Positions 24,671 through 30,866 of a stretch of DNA of 32,114 nt are shown piece after piece. Under the pieces are notes generated by a model. It was not told where the DNA came from and did no database searches. It saw nothing but the letters and a program-made list of their open reading frames with translations. Position numbers and translations under genes: made by a program. The DNA lies in assembly GCA_020025735.1 (NCBI GenBank), contig JAHHRP010000005.1, forward strand, positions 1 to 32,114, given 5' to 3'. Numbering within the stretch: the first letter of the stretch is position 1; the number at the start of each line of letters is the position of its first letter. Source of the DNA: Evtepia sp. Lineage in GTDB: Bacteria > Bacillota > Clostridia > Oscillospirales > Oscillospiraceae.

Positions 24671-24703
24671 AAAAAAACAACACCCCGATTGAGATGTTGT
24701 TTT
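24671..24703 (-). terminator. Terminator-like hairpin in the leader of the Nik-type operon
   Basis: On the minus strand, bases 24703-24691 pair with 24686-24674 over 13 positions (two G-U), tetraloop AATC, with the descending arm running into a block of seven T (24677-24671). It starts only about 15 nt into the message from the promoter at 24724-24752. It may end read-through from the upstream ABC pair, attenuate the Nik-type operon, or both. Confidence 0.7.
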
Positions 24704-24706
24704 AGT

Positions 24707-24722
24707 GTTAGATTATGCTAAC
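24707..24722. promoter_or_regulatory. TetR-type operator copy O1 at the Nik-type promoter
   Basis: GTTAGA-TTAT-GCTAAC, same palindrome as O2 with one arm mismatch. It begins one base after the -10 element and covers the predicted transcription start, a classic repressor position. Confidence 0.8.
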
Positions 24723-24723
24723 T

Positions 24724-24752
24724 ATGATACCATAATCCTATGAATTTGTCAA
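24724..24752 (-). promoter_or_regulatory. Promoter of the Nik-type ABC import operon
   Basis: Minus strand: perfect -35 TTGACA (24752-24747), 17-bp spacer, -10 TATCAT (24729-24724), start predicted inside operator O1 near 24717. It lies within the short gap after the stop of the upstream ABC pair (24766). Confidence 0.85.
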
Positions 24753-24765
24753 TGATAAGTGCGAC

Positions 24766-26526
24766 TCAGGCCTGAGGCCGGTTCACATTTTTGCTCCAGC
24801 CTAAGCTGTTGGTTCGTAACGTCAAAAAATTTCGGTAGATTCCTTCTTGCTGAACCAGGTCCTCATGGCTGCCAGACTGCACGATCCTGCCATCAGCAAT
24901 GACATTGATTTGGTCCGCGTTCCGAATGGTGTTCAAACGGTGTGCAATCACAAGAAGCGTTTTGCCCCGGCACAGCTCGCTGATCGCCTGCTGAATATAG
25001 CTTTCGTTGTCTACATCGACATTGGCGGTGGCCTCGTCCAGAATCACGATAGGAGCATCTTTTAGAATGCAGCGGGCAATGGAGAGTCGCTGTTTTTCGC
25101 CGCCAGAGAGGGAGGCGCCACCCTCGCCGATTACCGTATCGAAGCCCTCAGGAAGGTCCATGATGAAGTCATAGCAACGGGCTTTTTTGGCTGCCTCAAT
25201 CACTTCTTCTCTGGTGGCATCTGGACGGCCCATGGAGATGTTGTTGTAAATGGTATCTTGAAAGAGGTAAACCCGCTGAAACACCATACTGATGTGGTCC
25301 ATCAGCTCTGAGAGTGGGATATCCTTGATGTTTTTTCCTCGAACAAGAATTTCGCCTTTCGGAATGTCCCAAAACCGTGCCAACAGATTGGCAATGGTAG
25401 ACTTCCCCCCGCCGGATGGACCAACCAAAGCCAGCATCTGATTTTTGGCCAGGGCAAAGGAGATTTGATGCAAAATTTCCTTTTCTTCATAGCAGAAGCT
25501 GACATTTCTGAATTCGATTTCCGGCCCGTCATACTCGTGGAGAATGTGTTGGCTTCCGGTATCCAACAACTCGGACTGTTCGAAGAGCTGCTCAATGCGG
25601 TCCAGGCAGCTGTTCATGACGGTTAGTCTAGTGGCTTGACTATATAAGGCTTTGATGGGGGCAAATAGCTCCAGAACAAAAAGAAGCATCCCAATAAAGT
25701 ACAGAGGAGAGAGACTGCCGGATTGGAATAGGAATACTGCCACCGTCAACACAAGGACAGAAGCAAGGCCATAGCAAATATGTGTAGCCGTAGCCCAAGG
25801 TGCCTGACTTTTCTCAAAGGCGATGTTGGTTCGACAGCTCTTCTCAAAATTGCGGGTGAGCTCCCGTGAATGCTTCCCAAGTAGATTATAGGTCTTTATA
25901 ATGCCAATGCCTTCTGTAAAATCCAACACAGCATTGGTCAGATTTTCGCTCTGCTGTTGGCGCAATGCGGAATGGACAAGGGCATCGTGGTTCATTCCGC
26001 GGGCAATCAGCGAAATGATGCAGCACAAAATGGCAGCAACAAGGCCTAAGCGAAGATCCAAAAAGCAGAGGAAGAGAACGGTGACAAACTGGGAGAAAAT
26101 GAAGCTCATCATATCTGCCAGAACAACCATGGCGTTTTCTTCAATAAACAGCATATCTGTGGAAATCACTGAGCTGATTTTCCCCAGATTTCCTTCTGTG
26201 AAATAGCCCATTGGCATTTTTCTCAGATGCTTGGCCAGATCCATTCTCATATCAGCAAATAGCTTGTAGCCCGCAGGTGATTGGAGCCGATCAGAGGCCA
26301 GTTGGAAAACGACCATCAACAGAAGACAAATTCCCATTCCCACGCCAAGCCACAGGCAAAATGTTGCATCCACGGTGCCTTGGTAGAAGGCATTCAAAGC
26401 AAAGAACGACAGAGCAAGGGGAGAAATCTTCAACATGGCTTTCAAAAACGAAAAGATAAACGCAGCTTGAATCCTGCCTTTGTAGTTTCTGGAGAGGTTC
26501 AATATCCGTCGGATTAGCTGAATCAT
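24766..26526 (-). CDS. ABC half-transporter (fused membrane and ATPase domains), second of pair A
   Basis: A 586-aa half-transporter: six-helix exporter-fold membrane domain (about 1-320) and ATPase domain (about 345-575). Walker A is GPSGGGKST, the Q-loop region is VFQRVYLFQDTIYNNI, the signature is LSGGEKQRLSIAR, Walker B with catalytic Glu is VILDEATANVD, and the switch His is in IAHRLNT. It is encoded in a 4-nt overlap with its partner upstream, so a heterodimer is expected, with both ATP sites apparently canonical. By its PMGYFTEGNLGKISSVISTD segment and Q-loop wording it resembles IrtAB/YbtPQ-type half-transporters, which have an exporter fold but import siderophores; classic export of a drug or peptide is the alternative. 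The close paralogue in pair B is the gene at 29133-30866. The adjacent TetR gene and operators suggest repression. Confidence 0.88.
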   Translation of the reverse strand: MIQLIRRILNLSRNYKGRIQAAFIFSFLKAMLKISPLALSFFALNAFYQGTVDATFCLWLGVGMGICLLLMVVFQLASDRLQSPAGYKLFADMRMDLAKHLRKMPMGYFTEGNLGKISSVISTDMLFIEENAMVVLADMMSFIFSQFVTVLFLCFLDLRLGLVAAILCCIISLIARGMNHDALVHSALRQQQSENLTNAVLDFTEGIGIIKTYNLLGKHSRELTRNFEKSCRTNIAFEKSQAPWATATHICYGLASVLVLTVAVFLFQSGSLSPLYFIGMLLFVLELFAPIKALYSQATRLTVMNSCLDRIEQLFEQSELLDTGSQHILHEYDGPEIEFRNVSFCYEEKEILHQISFALAKNQMLALVGPSGGGKSTIANLLARFWDIPKGEILVRGKNIKDIPLSELMDHISMVFQRVYLFQDTIYNNISMGRPDATREEVIEAAKKARCYDFIMDLPEGFDTVIGEGGASLSGGEKQRLSIARCILKDAPIVILDEATANVDVDNESYIQQAISELCRGKTLLVIAHRLNTIRNADQINVIADGRIVQSGSHEDLVQQEGIYRNFLTLRTNSLGWSKNVNRPQA

Positions 26527-28277
26527 GCGTGCTTACCTCCTGTGTTTGCAGTTTCGACGCCCCAAGCAGAGCTTTCCTCTGCGGCCTTCCATAGCGTTTG
26601 ATATTTTTCGCAGTCTTGCAGCAATTCTTTGTGCGTACCGACTGCCAACAGATTGCCACGGTCCAAAACACAGATTTGATCTGCCAGAGTGATGGAGGGG
26701 AGCCGGTGGGCAATGACAATGACGGTCTTGTTCCGAATTACTTCGGAAATCGCTTCATTCATCCGGTCCTCGTTTTCTGGGTCCATAAAAGCGGTTGCCT
26801 CATCCAATACGATGATGGGCGCGTCTTTTAGGATGGCTCTCGCCAGAGAAATTCGCTGCCGTTCTCCACCGGAGAGCTGCTTGCCTCCGTCTCCGGCCAT
26901 CGTGTGAATCCCCTGGGGCAAGCGTTTCAAAAATTCCCCGCATTGTGCTTTTTCAGCCGCTTCCATGACCTGTGCATCGGTGGCGGATAGATTGCCCAGG
27001 CGGATATTTTCCAAAAGACTGGTGTTAAACAAAAACTGTTCCTGGGCCACATAGGAGATCTGCTGGTTCAGGGCTTCCAGACGCATCTCTCGAATGTCTT
27101 GTCCTCCTAGCCGAATGCTTCCATTTGTAACATCGTAAAAATGGACCAGCAGCTTTGCAAGGGTAGATTTTCCGCTCCCAGACTCGCCCACCAGAGCCGT
27201 CATGCTGCCCTCTGGAATGTCCAAGGAGATCCCGTGAAGCACTTCCGTCTCCTCGTAGGAAAAAGACACCTGGTCAAACTGGATGTGATGGTTTTTCCCC
27301 TGAAAATCGGCATCTTTTTGCTGGAGTGGGGTACCAGACATGGCTTTTTCAAGTTCTTCGATTTTGTAATTGATTTGGGGTAAGGTCGAGGCAAAACTCA
27401 GTGCTCGAAGCAGGGGGGCGCCGATGCCAAAGGACATGCAGAGGATAAGGGCCAGATCTGGCAAAGTAGAGAGTCCAGACAGGACAAAGTAAGCGCCAAG
27501 TGGGAGTGTCACCAAGGCTACTGTTGGAATAATGCTGTTATAGAGCGCCATCCACGGCCAGCAGCTCCGAAACCAATCTAAGGTAAAATCCCGATAGCTG
27601 AGGATGTCATGTTCCAGCCGCTTATAGCTGTCACCGGCGCGGTTAAATACCTTGACCACTTCCATTCCGTTGATATACTCAATGATGGTGTTGTTCATTT
27701 TCTGTCCTGCACTGTAATAGGCCCCCATCTTGCGCGTGCCGGATTGAAACATCATACCCATAGAAAGGATGCCAAGGGGAAGGGCGGCTAGAGAGAGAAG
27801 GGCCAGCTTCCAATCGACAAAAAACATGGAAATATAAATCAGAAGGGGAGTAACTAGATTGGCAAAGCCTTCAGGCAGGGCGTGAGCCAATAAAAGCTCA
27901 ATGGTTTCAATGTCATCTGTAAACAGCTTTTTGATCGAACCGACGCCTTTCCCTTGAATCAGCCCAAGGGGCTGCTGTTCCAGTTTGCCTTGCAAGGATA
28001 TCCGCAGGTTTTTCAAGGTATGGTAGGCGGCATTGTGGGAGAGATCCAACCCCTTGATATACAGCACCGCATACAAGACGGCAAACAATGCCATTGCAGC
28101 CAGCCGCCAGATTACATAGTGGAAGGACATTGCTTCTTTGAGCAGCAGAGGCTTGAGCAGCTGATAGATAAACAGATAGGGAAAGACATTGCAAATGGTT
28201 CCCAGCAGCATAAGCAGTGCTGCCAGGTACGTCAGCCGACGTTTTTTACCGGCGTAGGTTAAGATGTTTTTGAACAT
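26523..28277 (-). CDS. ABC half-transporter (fused membrane and ATPase domains), first of pair A
   Basis: A 584-aa partner of the gene at 24766. The membrane domain covers about 1-315 (helices such as LTYLAALLMLLGTICNVFPYLFIYQLL), with the coupling segment PLGLIQGKGVGSIKKLFTDDIETIE and the conserved EYINGMEVVKVFN. The ATPase domain runs from about 330: Walker A is GESGSGKST, then QEQFLFNTSLLENIRLG, signature LSGGERQRISLAR, Walker B IIVLDEATAFMDPEN, and His in IAHRLPS. ATG 28277 follows AGGAGG by six bases. Operator copy O3 lies just upstream (28295-28310), between this gene and tetR. No separate promoter is evident, so transcription probably comes from the tetR promoter and is blocked or relieved at O3. 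Its paralogue in pair B is the partial gene at the right edge. Confidence 0.88.
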   Translation of the reverse strand: MFKNILTYAGKKRRLTYLAALLMLLGTICNVFPYLFIYQLLKPLLLKEAMSFHYVIWRLAAMALFAVLYAVLYIKGLDLSHNAAYHTLKNLRISLQGKLEQQPLGLIQGKGVGSIKKLFTDDIETIELLLAHALPEGFANLVTPLLIYISMFFVDWKLALLSLAALPLGILSMGMMFQSGTRKMGAYYSAGQKMNNTIIEYINGMEVVKVFNRAGDSYKRLEHDILSYRDFTLDWFRSCWPWMALYNSIIPTVALVTLPLGAYFVLSGLSTLPDLALILCMSFGIGAPLLRALSFASTLPQINYKIEELEKAMSGTPLQQKDADFQGKNHHIQFDQVSFSYEETEVLHGISLDIPEGSMTALVGESGSGKSTLAKLLVHFYDVTNGSIRLGGQDIREMRLEALNQQISYVAQEQFLFNTSLLENIRLGNLSATDAQVMEAAEKAQCGEFLKRLPQGIHTMAGDGGKQLSGGERQRISLARAILKDAPIIVLDEATAFMDPENEDRMNEAISEVIRNKTVIVIAHRLPSITLADQICVLDRGNLLAVGTHKELLQDCEKYQTLWKAAEESSAWGVETANTGGKHA

Positions 28278-28294
28278 AGGTTCCTCCTCTTGGA

Positions 28295-28310
28295 GTTAGT
28301 TCGCGCTAAC
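28295..28310. promoter_or_regulatory. TetR-type operator copy O3 upstream of ABC pair A
   Basis: GTTAGT-TCGC-GCTAAC, the third copy of the palindrome seen at 24645 and 24707, again just upstream of an AGGAGG ribosome site. A 7-bp hairpin (28328-28334 with 28345-28351) without a T-run lies between it and the tetR stop codon. Confidence 0.75.
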
Positions 28311-28356
28311 TTTTTGGGTTTTGAGTTGCCTCCCACTGAAAAAGGGGAGGCGAATG

Positions 28357-28980
28357 TCAAGGTTTTCTTTCAAAGCCCATGGCACGGTGCCAATTGAATA
28401 GACGGCATATGATGCGGCAGTGGGCGAAAATATCTTTTCGATCAAACTTGTGTATGAATGGCTCGTAGATGGTGGACCAAAAGGAGGATAAAAGGACGTG
28501 AAGCTCACTTTTGGTGATTGTTTTGTCCATTAGGTTCCTTTTTTGTGCTTCCTCAAGAAAAGAAGCGGTTTGTTTCGTCATTTCATCCACCCAGTCATGC
28601 TCAAAGTTGGACCATTTCGTTCCTTCCGAACTGCAAAGGAGCAGCATGAATCCATCGTATCGTTGATACAGGAAATCGAACCAATCCATCATGATCTTTT
28701 CGTCCATATCCCATGCCTTGATTAAGTCTTCGTCTGAAATATTTGCCAGGTCCACATTGCCTTTTTTCTCAGCTTCTGCGAACAGGTCCTGGACAGTGTC
28801 CTCTACCAAGGCATCGAACAATTCTTCCTTACTTTTGAAGCGATTATAGATTGCTCCGGTGGTAATGCCCGCGTCCTTACAAATCTCTTTTAGGGAAGAA
28901 TTCTGAAAGCCGTGCTGCAAAAAATGTTTTTTTGCACTTTGCATGAGCCGAGGGGAAATGCTCCGATCTGCTGTGGCCAA
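28357..28980 (-). CDS. TetR family transcriptional regulator
   Basis: A 207-aa regulator: N-terminal TetR helix-turn-helix at about residues 10-58 (LMQSAKKHFLQHGFQNSSLKEICKDAGITTGAIYNRFKSKEELF, recognition helix around 40-48), then an all-helical ligand/dimerisation domain I cannot match to a known ligand class. The start is TTG at 28980: GGAGG lies seven bases upstream and no ATG/GTG lies in frame nearby. A perfect-consensus promoter drives it. The protein is the obvious candidate to bind the three GTTAG-N6-CTAAC sites, one between it and ABC pair A and two in front of the Nik-type operon. I see no such site at its own promoter, so it may be constitutive or controlled differently; an AT-rich direct repeat (ATTGATAA twice, 29003-29022) lies there instead. 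Confidence 0.9.
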   Translation of the reverse strand: MATADRSISPRLMQSAKKHFLQHGFQNSSLKEICKDAGITTGAIYNRFKSKEELFDALVEDTVQDLFAEAEKKGNVDLANISDEDLIKAWDMDEKIMMDWFDFLYQRYDGFMLLLCSSEGTKWSNFEHDWVDEMTKQTASFLEEAQKRNLMDKTITKSELHVLLSSFWSTIYEPFIHKFDRKDIFAHCRIICRLFNWHRAMGFERKP

Positions 28981-29032
28981 CCGATCACCTCCTCTCTTTT
29001 AGATTGATAATTGGATTATTGATAACGTGATT

Positions 29033-29061
29033 ATTATATATTATCCCATTGAGTTTGTCAA
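29033..29061 (-). promoter_or_regulatory. Perfect-consensus promoter of tetR (and probably ABC pair A)
   Basis: Minus strand: -35 TTGACA (29061-29056), 17-bp spacer, -10 TATAAT (29038-29033), both hexamers perfect, start near 29026. The leader carries two ATTGATAA direct repeats and GGAGG before the TTG start. Confidence 0.88.
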
Positions 29062-29084
29062 GGACAATCATTCCCAGCATAAGC

Positions 29085-29128
29085 AACCAGGAGCTGTGTA
29101 TGCGTTCAGATACACACAGCTCCTGGTT
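29085..29128. terminator. Long hairpin between ABC pair B and tetR
   Basis: A 15-bp perfect stem (29085-29099 with 29114-29128), 14-nt loop, starting four bases after the stop of the ABC pair B operon. The T-run (ATTTTT) is on the plus-strand side; on the minus strand, the direction of the genes, GCTTATG follows. It may still end the pair B message or protect its 3' end, but it is a textbook terminator only for antisense transcription. Confidence 0.5.
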
Positions 29129-29132
29129 ATTT

Positions 29133-30866
29133 TTAATTCAATTTCCAGCCGCTCGCTTTTTGTCTGTCCGTGACAAAGGTTGCATAGATGCCTTTCTGTG
29201 CGATCAGTTCCTCATGTGTCCCGCACTGGACGATTTGACCATGATCGACCACAAGGATCTGGTTTGCGTGACGAACGGTTTTAAGACGATGGGCAATCAT
29301 CAGGATGGTCTTATTTTCCGTAAGCGCTTCAATGGCTTTCTGCAAGCGATCTTCATTTTCGGGGTCTACATTGGCAGTTGCCTCATCCAAGACAATGATG
29401 GGGGCATCTTTGAGTAAGGCCCTTGCAATGCTCAGTCTCTGTTTTTCCCCTCCTGAGAGGGATGCCCCTCCTTCTCCAATCACGGTTTGATACCCTTCTG
29501 GAAGTGTTTGAATGAAGTCATCGCAGCAGGCTTTTTTGGCGGCTTCCACCACCTCCTCATGGGTTGCATTCGGTTTGCCAAATTTGATGTTATTTTCAAT
29601 GGTATCCTCAAAGAGATATACCGATTGGAACACCATGCTGATCTGCTCCATCAACCCCTCCAGGGTATAGTCCCGGAGATCTATGCCGCCGATTTTGATG
29701 CTGCCGCGGTCTACATCCCAAAAGCGGGCAATTAAATTGCACAAAGTTGTCTTTCCAGAACCAGAGGGACCGATGATTGCGGTTGTTGTATGGTCGGGGA
29801 TGTGTGCAGAAATACCACGGATGATTTCCCGCTTACCATAGGAAAAGTGGACGTTTTCTAAGGTGATTTCATGGCTTTCGGGGGAAAGATTTCTGCTGCC
29901 TTCCTCCATTTGTTCCATCTCTTCGGTGGCAATGGTTCTGTCGATGCTGGCATCCGCCAAACGCATCATTGTGATCCCCATGCCGAAGAGTTTAATCTGC
30001 CCAAAGACGAGAAAAGATACCACAATACTCATTAGTGCATTGGCGGTAGTCATCTGGCCGTGGAGCCAAAGCAATACCGCAGACAGCATGATGCCGATTC
30101 CTGCAATTTGTAGAATAAGATCTTGGGCAATGGCGTAAGGGGTCAGCAGAACTTCAATGTCAAAATTGCTTTTTCGACTGAATTCCAAGGTATCTTGCAG
30201 CTTTTTATCCCCTTTTCCGCTCAGATTAAAGGACTTTACTACGCCCATGCCCTGCACATATTCCAAAACGGCTGCCGTCATAGCAGTTTGGGATTTCTGG
30301 GCATTGGGAGCCGCGGCAGCAAATTTTTTCTCCATGGCAGAGAGGACGAAAAGATACAAAAGGATGGCCGCAGCAGCAATGAGGCCAATCCGCCAATCGA
30401 ACACAAGGATCATGACGGTAAAAACGACAGTTCCGATGAAGCCACTCAAAATATTGACCAGCACCATAGGGACAAGAGTCTCCACATTCCCTAGCACGGT
30501 GGTGCAGACACCACTTATCTCTCCCAGATTATTCTCGTTGAAATAACCCATTGGGACGCTCTTCAAGCGGTTTCCAAGTTTGAGCCGTTCATTGGCGGCC
30601 ATAAAATAACCAGCGTGCGTCTGCTGAAGTTTGGAGAATCGGTTGGTGACAGCATTTCCTACAATACTCAAAACCATGAAGCACAATGCGATCCATGCAG
30701 GAGCCAGTCCGCTGTTTCCGCTGACCAACGCTGTAATGGTGAAATAAATGGCACTGACCTCAAACATCCTGAAAATTGCATTCAGGAAGCTGACAGCCAC
30801 AGACCGATTGATATTTCTCTGTTCTGTCCCGGAAAAAGACCAGATTTTCCGAAATGTTCCAATCAT
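29133..30866 (-). CDS. ABC half-transporter (fused membrane and ATPase domains), second of pair B
   Basis: A 577-aa half-transporter with an exporter-fold membrane domain (about 1-310) and an ATPase domain (about 335-565). Walker A is GPSGSGKTT, then VFQSVYLFEDTIENNIKFG, signature LSGGEKQRLSIAR, Walker B with Glu IIVLDEATANVDPEN, and His in IAHRLKT. It is closely similar by eye to the pair A gene at 24766 (PMGYFNENNLGEISGV, VVKSFNLSGKG and LPEGYQTVIGEGGASLSGGE versus its counterparts), so pairs A and B look like an old tandem duplication. The ATG overlaps the upstream partner's stop (ATGA, 30866-30863). Function as for pair A: metallophore-type uptake or export; not decidable from sequence. 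Confidence 0.88.
   Translation of the reverse strand: MIGTFRKIWSFSGTEQRNINRSVAVSFLNAIFRMFEVSAIYFTITALVSGNSGLAPAWIALCFMVLSIVGNAVTNRFSKLQQTHAGYFMAANERLKLGNRLKSVPMGYFNENNLGEISGVCTTVLGNVETLVPMVLVNILSGFIGTVVFTVMILVFDWRIGLIAAAAILLYLFVLSAMEKKFAAAAPNAQKSQTAMTAAVLEYVQGMGVVKSFNLSGKGDKKLQDTLEFSRKSNFDIEVLLTPYAIAQDLILQIAGIGIMLSAVLLWLHGQMTTANALMSIVVSFLVFGQIKLFGMGITMMRLADASIDRTIATEEMEQMEEGSRNLSPESHEITLENVHFSYGKREIIRGISAHIPDHTTTAIIGPSGSGKTTLCNLIARFWDVDRGSIKIGGIDLRDYTLEGLMEQISMVFQSVYLFEDTIENNIKFGKPNATHEEVVEAAKKACCDDFIQTLPEGYQTVIGEGGASLSGGEKQRLSIARALLKDAPIIVLDEATANVDPENEDRLQKAIEALTENKTILMIAHRLKTVRHANQILVVDHGQIVQCGTHEELIAQKGIYATFVTDRQKASGWKLN

Noticed and set aside
28328..28351. 7-bp hairpin as terminator after tetR
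   Set aside because: No T-run follows on the minus strand, so I do not call it a terminator; it may be incidental.
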